DNA from: Bacillus sp. 123MFChir2
GTDB lineage: Bacteria > Bacillota > Bacilli > Bacillales > Bacillaceae_G
DNA: 64,000 nt
Assembly (NCBI RefSeq): GCF_000383235.1
Contig: NZ_KB910930.1
Location: 1 to 64,000 of the forward strand
Reading direction: 5' to 3'
Of the stretch, positions 17,728 to 26,619 are shown piece by piece (the first letter of the stretch is position 1; every line of letters begins with the position of its first letter). Position numbers and translations under genes: made by a program. The notes beneath the pieces are model-generated. The model did not search any database. It saw only the letters and a list, made by a program, of their open reading frames with translations, and was not told where the DNA came from.

Positions 17728-17813
17728 CAAGCTTTGCGCGTGTGTGCAAAGCTTGTTTTATTTAAGGAAACATATTAAGTTTTCTCTTGCGTATTTTAAA
17801 AATACGCAAGAAT
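17728..17813. terminator. metK terminator and a second palindrome
   Basis: AACAAGCTTTGC pairs with GCAAAGCTTGTT and is followed by TTAT (17728-17762). A second perfect palindrome, CTTGCGTATTTT/AAAATACGCAAG, follows at about 17782-17811. The pair lies between metK and the convergent lipoprotein gene. Confidence 0.75.
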
Positions 17814-17859
17814 GTTTGACTATGTTATATGGTCGTTTCACAAAAAAATACGATTGGTT

Positions 17860-18561
17860 TCATTTATTGAATGTTACCTTCCCTTTAACATCATCCACTT
17901 TTATCTTATCGTTTTTAGCACCTAAGATCGTTACGTTTTTTTCAATACTATTTATATCGGCTGATCCATCCCCGATCTTAGCCCGTACGGAGCCATTAAT
18001 ATTCTTAATAACAACCGCCCCATTATTATTATCAACATTGATGTCAGATGACACATTGGAAATATTGATTTTTCCATCCCTATTTGTCACACTTACAGTC
18101 CCTTTAACATTGGAAATGTCTATATTTCCATTCACATTAAGAATGTTTATATCTGAATCCAATTTAGAGACTGTAATATCCCCATCTCTATGATTTTCTT
18201 TAAATTCTATTTTTACGTTTTTAGGTACCGAGAGTTTCACATCAACCCAAGTTTCGCTATTACTAAAGAATTGTCCATCAAAAGAAGTATTTAAGTTGGC
18301 AACTCCATTTTTTTCTGAAAGATCTAATTTTAATTTGTCTATGCTGATTCCTTTTGCTTTTGCATAGATAGAAGCTTCTATTTTATCCGATGTAGAATTT
18401 GTTGAAATATCAATATTACCATTACGATTATCTACTGTTAATTTTTTAACAGTAGAGGCTGGTAGTTCCAGTTTTTGTTCCTTTGTTTCACTTTCAGAAC
18501 TAGAACAGCCAGTAAGGATTAAAGTGATTAACGTACAAAAAATAATTAACTGTTGCTTCAT
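17860..18561 (-). CDS. DUF4097-family lipoprotein
   Basis: A 233-aa lipoprotein: signal with lipobox LTGC at about 16-19, then a right-handed stack of short repeated beta-strands (GNIDIS, GDITVS, GNIDIS, GKINIS, GAVVIKNINGSVRAKIGDGS), typical of the DUF4097 adhesin-like fold. DUF4097 proteins often sit with stress-sensing two-component systems of the LiaRS/DesK type. Here it follows an ABC-2 transporter that is divergent from such a sensor, which suggests an envelope-stress module. AGGAGGAAA precedes the ATG. Confidence 0.8.
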   Translation of the reverse strand: MKQQLIIFCTLITLILTGCSSSESETKEQKLELPASTVKKLTVDNRNGNIDISTNSTSDKIEASIYAKAKGISIDKLKLDLSEKNGVANLNTSFDGQFFSNSETWVDVKLSVPKNVKIEFKENHRDGDITVSKLDSDINILNVNGNIDISNVKGTVSVTNRDGKINISNVSSDINVDNNNGAVVIKNINGSVRAKIGDGSADINSIEKNVTILGAKNDKIKVDDVKGKVTFNK

Positions 18562-18579
18562 TTTGCTTTCCTCCAGTCT

Positions 18580-19512
18580 TTAAACAACATCTCTTTTCAC
18601 AAAAATGGGATACGAAACCAAGTGCATGATGAATAGATGAATGAAGATTAATACAAGGGCAAAGCTTAAGGACATTCCTTCTACAGGTGGACTCTCGTAT
18701 ATAAAATTCGATAAGTCTGTATTAGAGAAGATAAAATATTGTGTCCAACTGAAACCTTTTAATGAAATGCTCATAACAAAACCTGTAATTGTTATTAAAA
18801 GAGAAGATACGATAGAGAACGTTGAACTTTTAAATGCAGCTGAAATCATAAATGCTAAAGTCGCAACAATAATTAAGAAAGGAATTTTAAAGAGTAAGCT
18901 ACCAATTAGTGCTTGAAGGACACTTGTTTTTTGGACGACTTGATCTTTGACGAATAAGTAGTCGCTGTTTATGCCATCAAATCCTAAAAGAATACCACTA
19001 AATAGAATTGAAAAAATAAATGTGATTCCGACTAGAAATAGTCCAAATAATAAAGTCGAAATATATTTAGAAAAATATATTTGTGTACGAGTAGCAGTTC
19101 GAGTTAATAAAAATTTAATCGTCCCGGATTGAAATTCACTTGCGACACTTTCACCAGCTATTATTAAGGTAAGAATAGAAATCGCTACTAAAAAATTTGT
19201 ACTTTGTCCGATTGTAAAGAACCATGCATTGTTCTCTGGTTTTATATTGTTGTCAATGTAATACTTATTTAGTAAAAATTTCTTTTCGTTTTCGAGTATT
19301 TCAAGAGGTAATGTTTTAGATTCTTTTTCAACTTTAAGTAATGCATTTTCTTCTATAAGGGAGGTTTTCCAATCGTCTCCATAGTTAACTTGATGAGAAA
19401 ATTTCACATTTAGAAATTGCACTAGAATAAATAGAATCATAACTCCTATCATTACCCAAGTTCTTTTCCGTTTAAAAGTTTTCATGTTTTCATTCTTGAT
19501 TAGATTAAGCAT
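18580..19512 (-). CDS. ABC-2 type transporter permease
   Basis: About 310 aa with six membrane helices, starting from a helix after KTFKRKRTWVMIG, a long external loop (about 40-100), then SILTLIIAGESVASEFQSGT, the conserved ABC-2 signature region that couples to the ATPase. The ATG at 19512 overlaps the end of the ATPase gene (ATGCTTAA) and has AGGGG 12 bases upstream; an ATG at 19524 touches that site and is less likely. It forms one transporter with the upstream ATPase; the substrate is unknown. Confidence 0.85.
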   Translation of the reverse strand: MLNLIKNENMKTFKRKRTWVMIGVMILFILVQFLNVKFSHQVNYGDDWKTSLIEENALLKVEKESKTLPLEILENEKKFLLNKYYIDNNIKPENNAWFFTIGQSTNFLVAISILTLIIAGESVASEFQSGTIKFLLTRTATRTQIYFSKYISTLLFGLFLVGITFIFSILFSGILLGFDGINSDYLFVKDQVVQKTSVLQALIGSLLFKIPFLIIVATLAFMISAAFKSSTFSIVSSLLITITGFVMSISLKGFSWTQYFIFSNTDLSNFIYESPPVEGMSLSFALVLIFIHLFIMHLVSYPIFVKRDVV

Positions 19513-20422
19513 TACGTAGTTCATCCCCTGTCATTTCGATGAATTTGTCTTCTAAAGTGGTTTTAATCGTTTGGACACCATATACATTTACTCCACTTTT
19601 TGCTAACGTATCACTAATTTCTGGTATACGTTCTTTACTAATTGTAATATTGATCATATTTTGGTTTGTTACAATTTCTGCTCCTACTAATAACTTTTGA
19701 AGTACTGGAATAGCTAAATCTGTTCGGTCTACTTCAAATTGAACACAACTTATCTTTTCTTTTGTAATATCTTTCATGTCATGTAAACCTACCATATAGC
19801 CCTTATCAATAATGGCTATACGGTCACACATCATTTCCATTTCAGCCATTTGGTGACTTGATACAACAATTGCTACATTTTCACTTTTGGCTAGTTTCTT
19901 TAAGTGAAGTCTTAAATCACGAATACCTTTAGGATCAAGTCCATTTGTAGGTTCATCTAATAGTAGAAGTAAGGGCTTGTGTACTAAAACAATTGCAAGA
20001 GCGAGCCGTTGTTTCATTCCTAAAGAATAAGTCGAAACTTTGTTATGAATACTTTTCTCCAACCCAACTAACGATACAACCTCGTTTAATCGTTCGTTAG
20101 GGACACTGGGTGTCATTCGAGAGAAATGAAGAAGATTATCATAGCCAGATAAAAATTTATACAAATCAGGGTTCTCAACAATTACTCCTACATGCCTCAT
20201 TGCTTCTTTAAAATTGTTGTCTACATTTTTTCCATTAATTTCAACTGTTCCGCTAGACTTTGAAATTAATCCAACTATCATTCTAATTGTGGTAGTTTTT
20301 CCAGCTCCATTTGGACCGAGGAGTCCAAGAATTTCTCCTTCATTCACATCAAACGATAATTGATTGACAAGTGTTTTTCTTTTAATTTTTTTAGTTAAAT
20401 TGTTTACTTTCAAGATACTCAT
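19505..20422 (-). CDS. ABC transporter ATP-binding protein
   Basis: A 305-aa ATPase with Walker A GPNGAGKTT, signature YSLGMKQRLALA, Walker B LLLLLDEPTNGLDP and H-loop VVSSHQMAEME. The C-terminal extension of about 80 aa is usual for ABC-2 exporters of the BcrA/CcmA type (antibiotic or lipid export). The ATG at 20422 has AAGGAG eight bases upstream. It is first of a three-gene leftward operon with the permease and DUF4097 lipoprotein, divergent from the fused sensor-regulator at 20611. Confidence 0.9.
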   Translation of the reverse strand: MSILKVNNLTKKIKRKTLVNQLSFDVNEGEILGLLGPNGAGKTTTIRMIVGLISKSSGTVEINGKNVDNNFKEAMRHVGVIVENPDLYKFLSGYDNLLHFSRMTPSVPNERLNEVVSLVGLEKSIHNKVSTYSLGMKQRLALAIVLVHKPLLLLLDEPTNGLDPKGIRDLRLHLKKLAKSENVAIVVSSHQMAEMEMMCDRIAIIDKGYMVGLHDMKDITKEKISCVQFEVDRTDLAIPVLQKLLVGAEIVTNQNMINITISKERIPEISDTLAKSGVNVYGVQTIKTTLEDKFIEMTGDELRNA

Positions 20423-20610
20423 TTTTTTCATCTCCTTATTCATTTTAATTTTTAAATCAATATGATGAGTCGTGTTCTTAGTTATCAACGTATCAAAATG
20501 AATGTAATAAAGCACAGTGACAAAATGTAATAACCTTGCTATGATAAAAATATAATGATGGGAAATATATACATAAGGTGAAGGTTTTTTAGTAGGAGGT
20601 GCTTATACAG

Positions 20611-22395
20611 TTGATTTCAGTACAAAATAAATTACTTTGGCAGCATTGGCTAATCGTATTCATTCGTATCTTTTGGATCGCTGCAGTTGCAGTTTTAACG
20701 TATCAAGATAATCCTACATTCCCCTTTGAAAGTGTTTTTTGTATGACATTAATACTGTATGTCATACCTGTCATATTATATAAAATTCGCTATGAACTAT
20801 ATTTATTGGCTGAGATCATATTAGTGGGAGGGCTTTCACTTTATCTTGCATATACGTATCATTTAGCACAGTTTTTTTCTCCTGCAATTTTAACATTGGC
20901 ATTTTTTTGTCGTGGAAAAGCTAATTTCTATACATTACCTTTAACAATTATCGTTTATATATTCGGAGTTTTCTTGAAAATTGATTATAAATTAAATCAC
21001 TTGCTTCTAAATCTATTTGACGTTCTTTTCATTTATAGTGTTGGACATGTGTTACAGAGAATTGTTTTTTCTATGGATTCAATTAAACAAAAACTCGAAT
21101 TAATTAAAGAGAAGAATGCAATTTTAGAACAATATTCTTCACAAGTTGAAAGGATGACCCTGCTTGAGGAAAGATGTAGAATGGCGAGGGAATTACATGA
21201 TACTGTTGGTTATAAATTTACGTCAGTTATATTAAGTATGGAAACTTTAAAGCCTCACTTAACTACGCAAGAAGGGCAAAAAAAATTACAAGATATATTA
21301 GATATGTCACGATCTGGATTAGAGAGTATTCGAAGACAAATTCATGAAATGGATCCATTAGAAGAGGAATTAAATTTAGATGTATCTTTACTTAATATTA
21401 TAGAAGAATTTAAAAGCAACACACACGTTGATGTTGTTTTTCGAACAATTGGAGAGCAGTATACGATAGCGAAAAAAGTTAAAATGGCTTTTTGTCGTTG
21501 TTTACAAGAAGCGATGACAAATGCAACTAGACATGGCGAAGCGGAGTCGATACAAGTTCTTCTGCAATATCATAAAAGTCATGTCATGCTTCAAGTGCAA
21601 GATAATGGTAAAGGAATAGAAAATATTCAAGAGGGATTTGGCTTAGCTGGAATGAGAAATCGTTTAAATGAATATCAAGGAAGCTTGTACATAGACTCTC
21701 AAAAGAATACTGGAACTATTGTAACTTGTGTAATTCCAAGCTTAAATATAGAGAAAACTTCTACTCAAGATGAAATAAATATACTAATAGTAGATGATCA
21801 ATCTATGGTTTTAGATAGTTTAAAACTTTTATTGACCAAATATACTGACTTTAATGTTGCGGTTGCAAATAGCGGAAAACAAGCTTTAGAAAAATGCGAA
21901 GTAAATCAACCAGATATTGTTCTTATGGACGTACAAATGCCTGAAATGAATGGAATTATAACGACAGAAGAAATTAAGAGGAAATGGCCAAGTACGAAAG
22001 TTATTATGGTGACGACTTTTGAAGAAGCCTCTAGTGTTTCTGAAGCGCTTAAAGCAGGGGCTGAAGGATATGTACTTAAATCTGCCACGCCAAAAGAATT
22101 AGTAGCGGCAATTAGATTAGTAAATTCAGGAGGGACTATGTTGTCTCACAGTGTTGCGAATCGTTTGTTTAACGCATATAGCTCAGTACCAAAAAAGTAT
22201 CCTTATGAATTGACGCGGCGTGAAATGGAGGTCTTAGGTGCTCTTAAAGAAGGACTTCGATATAAAGAAATTGCAAAAAAATTGTTTTTATCTGAAGGGA
22301 CTATAAGGAACTATGTTTCTTCTATATATATGAAGCTTGAAGTTTCTGGGAGAAGTGAAGCTGTAAAAAAAGCAGAGGAGGAAGCTTTGTTATAA
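20611..22395 (+). CDS. Fused DesK-type histidine kinase and NarL-type response regulator
   Basis: A single 594-aa chain that carries a whole two-component system. About six membrane helices (1-155) are followed by a HisKA_3 dimerisation domain with phospho-His in RMARELHDTVG (H196), an ATPase domain with EAMTNATRHG and DNGKGI...GFGLAGMRNR (about 290-375), a receiver domain with ILIVDDQ and D440 in VLMDVQMPEMNG, and a LuxR-type HTH (about 530-590, LTRREMEVLGAL, YKEIAKKLFLSEGTIRNYVS). Kinase and regulator are normally separate genes. TTG at 20611 is chosen because AGGAGG lies 11 bases upstream and the GTG at 20599 overlaps it. It probably controls the divergent ABC/DUF4097 operon. Confidence 0.85.
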   Translation: MISVQNKLLWQHWLIVFIRIFWIAAVAVLTYQDNPTFPFESVFCMTLILYVIPVILYKIRYELYLLAEIILVGGLSLYLAYTYHLAQFFSPAILTLAFFCRGKANFYTLPLTIIVYIFGVFLKIDYKLNHLLLNLFDVLFIYSVGHVLQRIVFSMDSIKQKLELIKEKNAILEQYSSQVERMTLLEERCRMARELHDTVGYKFTSVILSMETLKPHLTTQEGQKKLQDILDMSRSGLESIRRQIHEMDPLEEELNLDVSLLNIIEEFKSNTHVDVVFRTIGEQYTIAKKVKMAFCRCLQEAMTNATRHGEAESIQVLLQYHKSHVMLQVQDNGKGIENIQEGFGLAGMRNRLNEYQGSLYIDSQKNTGTIVTCVIPSLNIEKTSTQDEINILIVDDQSMVLDSLKLLLTKYTDFNVAVANSGKQALEKCEVNQPDIVLMDVQMPEMNGIITTEEIKRKWPSTKVIMVTTFEEASSVSEALKAGAEGYVLKSATPKELVAAIRLVNSGGTMLSHSVANRLFNAYSSVPKKYPYELTRREMEVLGALKEGLRYKEIAKKLFLSEGTIRNYVSSIYMKLEVSGRSEAVKKAEEEALL

Positions 22396-22429
22396 ATGAT
22401 ACGGATAATTTACTAGACTAATTACATAC

Positions 22430-22642
22430 ACTACTATATAGATGTAAATTGAAACACCAACATAAAAACCCTTTTCTTTTTCGGTGGGCGAGAGCAACTG
22501 GCCATGCATAGAAGCGGTCAGGGCCTATTTCTGCCACATGCGCAGCGAAAACCCAAAAGGGCAAACAAGTGCAGGTTCCTTTTTTCATAGTAGCAATCTA
22601 TATGTAAAAAGATAAATTGGATATATATATAAATCCAATTTA
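22430..22642 (+). repeat. bcr1 repeat, full copy
   Basis: Starts ACTATATAGATGTAAATTG and has the GGTGGGCGAGAGCAACTGG core. The right half is a divergent type (AAAACCCAAAAGGGCAAACA) shared with the inverted copy at 26065-26247. Confidence 0.85.
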
Positions 22643-22649
22643 AAAAATC

Positions 22650-22690
22650 GAAATAAAAAAAGCTCTGCGCACACGCAAAGCTTTTTTATT
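22650..22690. terminator. Bidirectional terminator
   Basis: AAAAAAGCTCTGCG pairs with CGCAAAGCTTTTTT next to the end of the zinc-ribbon gene. Confidence 0.7.
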
Positions 22691-22864
22691 TCTGTTCCTC
22701 TAGTTTCCCAACACAAGAAGTGCAATACACTTCGCCGCCAAGTTCAATATATTTTTGAATATTTGTCACCCCACTTGGCGGATATTGCATGTACACCCAA
22801 GAACGTTCATGTACTGCATTTCCTTCCCACATGTTGTACACGTAGTTGATTTTTTATCAAACAT
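22686..22864 (-). pseudogene. Frameshifted small zinc-ribbon protein gene
   Basis: From ATG 22864 (AGGGGA upstream) the frame reads MFDKKSTTCTTCGKEMQY, then GCTCNIRQVG and a stop after 32 codons. A different frame over the same bases and beyond reads AVHERSWVYMQYPPSG, NIQKYIELGGEVYCTSCVGK and LEEQK, ending at 22686 just before a terminator. Joining the two gives one protein with CTTC and CTSC, a typical four-Cys zinc ribbon. A single indel would explain it. It is transcribed with the membrane protein upstream (stop and start 2 bases apart). The family is not known to me. Confidence 0.5.
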
Positions 22865-22866
22865 AG

Positions 22867-23049
22867 TTATTCCCCTTTACGATAACGAATTCTTCCAGCA
22901 CAAAAGGCTGAACAGAGTAAAAAGAGTGTGCCAAATCCCCAGCCGCCTATTGCTGCGTACGGTACGGCGTCTTTTAGTGCCATGCCAGCGCTAATGGAAG
23001 CGACGAAAAGTAAAATAAATACCGTCGTTAATTTTTTCATTGTATCCAT
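22867..23049 (-). CDS. Small membrane protein, uncharacterised
   Basis: A 60-aa protein with two membrane helices (LTTVFILLFVASISAGMAL and YAAIGGWGFGTLFLLCSAF) and a basic C terminus (RIRYRKGE). AGGGGGAG lies eight bases before the ATG. It is followed directly by the broken zinc-ribbon gene, so both were one operon. Function is unknown. Confidence 0.7.
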   Translation of the reverse strand: MDTMKKLTTVFILLFVASISAGMALKDAVPYAAIGGWGFGTLFLLCSAFCAGRIRYRKGE

Positions 23050-23210
23050 ATGAAATTCTCCCCCTTTGAAAATCTATATTTCCATTATAAGGTGAATTTT
23101 AGAAAAGGAATGTTTTTTCGCTAAAGAGATGTGACAGGTCTCACATTTTTTTGCTGCTATATGATATATGATAAAATTTAGAGAAGCTTATTAACGGGGA
23201 GGAAGAAAGA

Positions 23211-23720
23211 ATGAGCGTCACAGAACATAAAAAACAAGCACCTGTACAAGTCCGTTGTAAAATCATCACAATTTCAGATACGCGAACAGAAGAAACGGAT
23301 AAAAGTGGACAGTTACTAAAAGAATTATTAATAGAAGCAAATCATCAAGTAACAGCGTATGAAATTGTGAAAGATGATAAAGAAAGCATTCAGCAAGCGG
23401 TCTTATCTGGATATCATCAAGAGGATGTTGATGTTGTATTAACCAATGGAGGGACAGGTATTACAAAGCGTGACGTGACAATTGAAGCTGTTTCTCCATT
23501 ATTAGATAAGGAAATCGTAGGCTTTGGTGAGTTATTTCGAACGATTAGTTATTTAGAAGATATCGGCAGCGCGGCGATGTTAAGCAGAGCGATTGGCGGG
23601 ACCATTGGTAGAAAAGTTGTCTTTTCAATGCCGGGGTCAACAGGGGCGGTTCGTCTAGCGATGAATAAATTGATTTTACCAGAGCTTGGCCATATTACAT
23701 TTGAGCTGCATCGCCAATGA
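23211..23720 (+). CDS. moaB: Molybdenum cofactor biosynthesis protein MoaB
   Basis: A 169-aa MogA/MoaB-family protein that acts on molybdopterin, in the adenylylation step before Mo insertion. Motifs are [26 protein letters not shown] and [24 protein letters not shown] precedes the ATG. It overlaps mobA by ATGA. Molybdenum cofactor is needed by the nitrate reductase whose genes lie at the right end of the window. Confidence 0.93.
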   Translation: MSVTEHKKQAPVQVRCKIITISDTRTEETDKSGQLLKELLIEANHQVTAYEIVKDDKESIQQAVLSGYHQEDVDVVLTNGGTGITKRDVTIEAVSPLLDKEIVGFGELFRTISYLEDIGSAAMLSRAIGGTIGRKVVFSMPGSTGAVRLAMNKLILPELGHITFELHRQ

Positions 23721-24283
23721 AAATAGCAGGAATTGTATTAGCCGGTGGAAGATCAAGTCGTTTTGGAGAGCCGAAAGCATTAGCGATTTGGCAAGGAAAA
23801 ACATTCATTGAACATAGTATAGAAGCATTAAAAGAAGTTGCAGTAAACATTGTCGTCATTAGCCATCCAAATATTACAAACGAGCTTTCGCACATGCTGA
23901 ATGTCCCTGTTATAGAAGATATCGAATTATATAAAGGAAACGGTCCGCTTGCTGGTTTCGTAACAGGTATGGAATTTGTAAGTGCAGATTGGTACATAGT
24001 TGCACCGTGTGACACACCAAATATTTCGAAAGAGTGGGCACTCGAATTAATAGAACGAGTGGATGAAACATATGAAGCAATTGTTCCGATTGTGGAAGGA
24101 CGAAAACAGCCGCTTTTAGCGCTATATCATTATAAGGTAAAAGAGAAAATAGCACGATTATTAAAAGAAGAAAAAAGAAGTATACAGGGGTTATTATCGC
24201 AGTGTAACGTTCAGTATGTGACAGTGAAAGAAACAGATGTATTTGTAAATGTGAATACAAAGGAAGAGTATAACGAATTGTAG
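23717..24283 (+). CDS. mobA: Molybdenum cofactor guanylyltransferase
   Basis: A 188-aa enzyme that joins GMP to molybdopterin to form the dinucleotide cofactor. The nucleotide-binding start is [20 protein letters not shown]. The Mg-binding aspartate region is [13 protein letters not shown], with [16 protein letters not shown] following. It is translationally coupled to moaB and followed by a terminator. Confidence 0.9.
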   Translation: MKIAGIVLAGGRSSRFGEPKALAIWQGKTFIEHSIEALKEVAVNIVVISHPNITNELSHMLNVPVIEDIELYKGNGPLAGFVTGMEFVSADWYIVAPCDTPNISKEWALELIERVDETYEAIVPIVEGRKQPLLALYHYKVKEKIARLLKEEKRSIQGLLSQCNVQYVTVKETDVFVNVNTKEEYNEL

Positions 24284-24317
24284 AAGAAAAAGAGCTGAGA
24301 CTCTTTTTCTTTTTTTG
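24284..24317 (+). terminator. Terminator of moaB-mobA
   Basis: GAAAAAGAG pairs with CTCTTTTTC and is followed by T7. Confidence 0.85.
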
Positions 24318-24429
24318 TAAAAAAATACTGAGAATTATTATTTTTCTGGTAAAATAAGTAAAGGTTGATTTTGATATTAGGGTATAAAGTTTTTATATAG
24401 AAGAATGATGAAAATAAGGAGCATACATA

Positions 24430-25062
24430 ATGGAAAGCGAATTACTAAAAATATTTGATCAACAGAGAAATCCAGTTGGAGTTGCAACGCGTGAAGAAGT
24501 ACATAAAATAGGGCATTGGCATGAAACGTTTCATTGCTGGTTTATAAGTAGGGAAGATGGAGTAGATTATATTCATCTGCAAATTCGTAGTCATACAAAA
24601 AAGGATTATCCGAATTTGTTAGACATTACAGCAGCGGGACATATATTAGCTCATGAAACCGTGTACGATGGAATACGCGAAGTACAAGAAGAAGTGGGGA
24701 TTGAAGTCTCATTTGATGAACTTATATCATTAGACACTATCAATTATTGCGTTACAATGGAAGATTTTATTGATAAAGAATTAGCTCACGTTTTTTTATA
24801 TGAAATGAAAGGCACAATGGACGATTATACACTGCAAGCAGAAGAAGTGTCAGGGATTGTCAAAATTGCCTTCAATAGTTTTGCTGAACTTTGGTTAGGA
24901 GAAAGAAATGAAATTACAGTAGAAGGATTCGAAATGAATGAAGTCGGAGAAAAAGTTTCTATTCATAAAACGATAGATAAAAGTCATTTTGTGCCGCATG
25001 AGCTTTCGTATTATGAGAGCATTATCACGTTGATGAGAGAGAATATGAAGTTATTGGTCTAA
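24430..25062 (+). CDS. Nudix hydrolase
   Basis: A 210-aa protein whose opening (LLKIFDQQRNPVGVATREEV) and GHWHETFHCWF resemble the isopentenyl-diphosphate isomerase-like Nudix group. The Nudix box is DITAAGHILAHETVYDGIRE then VQEEVGIEV; it keeps REVQEEVG but has one residue fewer between the first Glu and the RE than the textbook spacing, as in some relatives of this group. The substrate is unknown. An AAGGAGC site precedes the ATG. It stands alone. Confidence 0.85.
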   Translation: MESELLKIFDQQRNPVGVATREEVHKIGHWHETFHCWFISREDGVDYIHLQIRSHTKKDYPNLLDITAAGHILAHETVYDGIREVQEEVGIEVSFDELISLDTINYCVTMEDFIDKELAHVFLYEMKGTMDDYTLQAEEVSGIVKIAFNSFAELWLGERNEITVEGFEMNEVGEKVSIHKTIDKSHFVPHELSYYESIITLMRENMKLLV

Positions 25063-25125
25063 AAAATGATTGCTCTGTATTTACAAATTAAAATTATCTA
25101 AAAAACAACCACATAAGATTTAATT

Positions 25126-25157
25126 AGCAAAAGCACTCATATTCGAGTGCTTTTGCT
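25126..25157 (+). terminator. Terminator of the Nudix gene
   Basis: AAAAGCACTC pairs with GAGTGCTTTT. Confidence 0.7.
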
Positions 25158-25177
25158 TTCGTAAAAAAAATACATTT

Positions 25178-25384
25178 ATATATCCAAAATATATAAATGC
25201 ATTTTAATTTTTCGACACATAAGTCGTTGCTATGGAGAAAAAAAGTGGTCTGCACTCGCTTTCTCACTTTGTTTTAAGCCTTGCCCGTGGCAGGAAAAGG
25301 CCCTGACTCCTATGCATGGCCAGATGCTTTCGTTCCCCCTAAAGAAAAGAGGTTTTATATTGTTTTTTTAATTTATATATAGAA
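25178..25384 (-). repeat. bcr1 repeat, full copy, inverted
   Basis: ATATATAAATGCATTTTAAT...CATAAGTCGTTGCTATGG...GGCCCTGACTCCTATGCATG...TTTTTTTAATTTATATATAG. It fills the gap between the Nudix and GNAT genes and reaches the GNAT stop codon. Confidence 0.85.
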
Positions 25385-25387
25385 TAT

Positions 25388-25921
25388 TTAAATCGACAAT
25401 CCCATAATAAGAGTATTATAATACACACCATTTATATACGTATCTTGTTCTAATAAACCTTCTTCTTTAAAGCCAACCTTCTTATAAAGTTCTATTGCTT
25501 TATTATTGTCTTCGCGAGTTACAAGATGTATTTTCTTCGTTGTGTTGTTTCCACTTGCCCATTCAATAAGTTCTTCCATTAATTTTTTACCTATGCCAAA
25601 TCCGCAGTACTTTTCAGTAATTACGATTCCGAGCGTTCCGACATGTTTCGTTCGCGCCTTTTGACTGGAGGTAATAGAGGCAATACTGATGATCTTATCA
25701 TCCATTGTTGCTAGTAATATAATTGAATTATGCTCGGCTTTAGTCGATTTTATGAAGTTTTCATAATCAGGTAAAGACATACTGAACTCATTTTTTCCGA
25801 ACGAAAGAAAATCAGTTTCTCCGCCAACTATATTATAAAAATTAATCATAGACTGAGCGTCTTCTTGTGTAGCTTCTCTGATCGTTACTTCTTTTCCATT
25901 TTTTAAACACATTTTTTTCAT
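25388..25921 (-). CDS. GNAT-family N-acetyltransferase
   Basis: A 177-aa acetyltransferase. The acetyl-CoA loop is ITEKYCGFGIGKKLMEELIE (V/I-x-x-x-x-G-x-G-x-G/A), and the C-terminal IELYKKVGFKEEGLLEQDTY is the usual GNAT ending. It is most like ribosomal-protein or small-molecule acetyltransferases of the RimI/YjcK sort; the substrate is unknown. ATG 25921 is chosen with a weak GAAAGAAG site; a TTG three codons upstream is possible. It lies between two bcr1 copies. Confidence 0.85.
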   Translation of the reverse strand: MKKMCLKNGKEVTIREATQEDAQSMINFYNIVGGETDFLSFGKNEFSMSLPDYENFIKSTKAEHNSIILLATMDDKIISIASITSSQKARTKHVGTLGIVITEKYCGFGIGKKLMEELIEWASGNNTTKKIHLVTREDNNKAIELYKKVGFKEEGLLEQDTYINGVYYNTLIMGLSI

Positions 25922-25975
25922 ATATTTCAACTTCTTTCAACATTAATTTTTTGAGGTGTAATTCGTTATTTTGTA

Positions 25976-26062
25976 GAAAGAAAAGGCCCTGACCGCTAAC
26001 TATGCATGGCCAGATGCTCTCGACCACATAAAAAAGGAAGGTTTTTATGTTAATTTTTTAAT
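25976..26062 (-). repeat. bcr1 repeat, 5' half only, inverted
   Basis: AGAAAAGGCCCTGACCGCTA...CAGATGCTCTCGACC...TTTTTATGTTAATTTTTTAA. It is followed at once by a complete copy, giving a tandem arrangement. Confidence 0.8.
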
Positions 26063-26064
26063 TT

Positions 26065-26247
26065 ATTTGTTTTACATATAGATTGCTACTATGAAAAAAA
26101 AGGAACCTGCACTTGTTTGCTCTTTTGGTTTTCGCTGCGCATGTAGCAGAAAAAGGCCCTGACCGATTCTATGTATAGCCAGTTGCTCTCGCCCACCGAA
26201 AAAGAAAAGGGTTTTATGTTAGTTTTTCAATTTTTATCTATATAGTT
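26065..26247 (-). repeat. bcr1 repeat, full copy, inverted
   Basis: ACATATAGATTGCTACTATG...GTTTTCGCTGCGCATGTAGC...TGTTAGTTTTTCAATTTTTA. The right half is the same subtype as 22430-22642. Confidence 0.85.
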
Positions 26248-26313
26248 ATGTTCATCATAATATTAATGGTTGAAATTTTATAGTTTTAATTTTTGTAAAT
26301 GATCGGCGAACGA

Positions 26314-26352
26314 AAAAAAGCGAAGAATCTTTATGATTCTTCGCTTTTTTGA
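26314..26352 (-). terminator. Terminator of the gene-less PlcR transcript
   Basis: AAAGCGAAGAATC pairs with GATTCTTCGCTTT with T7 on the leftward strand. The A/T runs would let it work in both directions. Confidence 0.8.
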
Positions 26353-26400
26353 AATAGAATACTAGGGTATATTGCTATATATGAGGTAATTTCACTCATT
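26314..26400 (-). ncRNA. Candidate PlcR-controlled small RNA or micro-peptide transcript
   Basis: A PlcR box, a TATAAT -10 and, about 85 bases on, a strong terminator define a short leftward transcript. Its only frame (MSEITSYIAIYPSILFQKSE) starts at an ATG with no ribosome binding site and runs into the terminator stem, so an RNA product seems likelier. This is an inference from signals only. Confidence 0.4.
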
Positions 26401-26404
26401 ACAT

Positions 26405-26448
26405 ATTATAACACTGTAAACCACCTGAATTTTATGCAATAATGCATA
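26405..26448 (-). promoter_or_regulatory. PlcR box and -10 of a gene-less transcript
   Basis: TATGCAATAATGCATA (26433-26448) fits TATGNAN4TNCATA. Read leftwards, TATAAT lies at 26410-26405, 22 bases from the box. To the right, an IS605-like element begins only 18 bases away. Confidence 0.7.
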
Positions 26449-26465
26449 TCCTAATTTTAGGATTT

Positions 26466-26616
26466 TGTTAATTTGTCCCGCTATTCGTGGGCAGTAATAC
26501 TCCCACCTCGAAATTCAGCAAAGGCAAAGAAGTTGCCCATAAAAGCCCGATTGGTTTAACTAATAATCAGTGGGAGGATAAAGCCTCCCGCTGATTAAAG
26601 TTTCACTTTATTATTT
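26466..26616 (+). mobile_element. IS200/IS605-type non-autonomous hairpin element
   Basis: Left end TCCCGCTATTCGTGGGCAGT, inner AAAAGCCCGATTGGT, right-end hairpin AATCAGTGGGAGG / CCTCCCGCTGATT, then AAAGTTTCACTTTA. The inverted copy at 44823 keeps all blocks. There is no open frame and no terminal inverted repeat, but subterminal hairpins, as in IS605-derived MITEs. Confidence 0.55.
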
Positions 26617-26619
26617 ACG

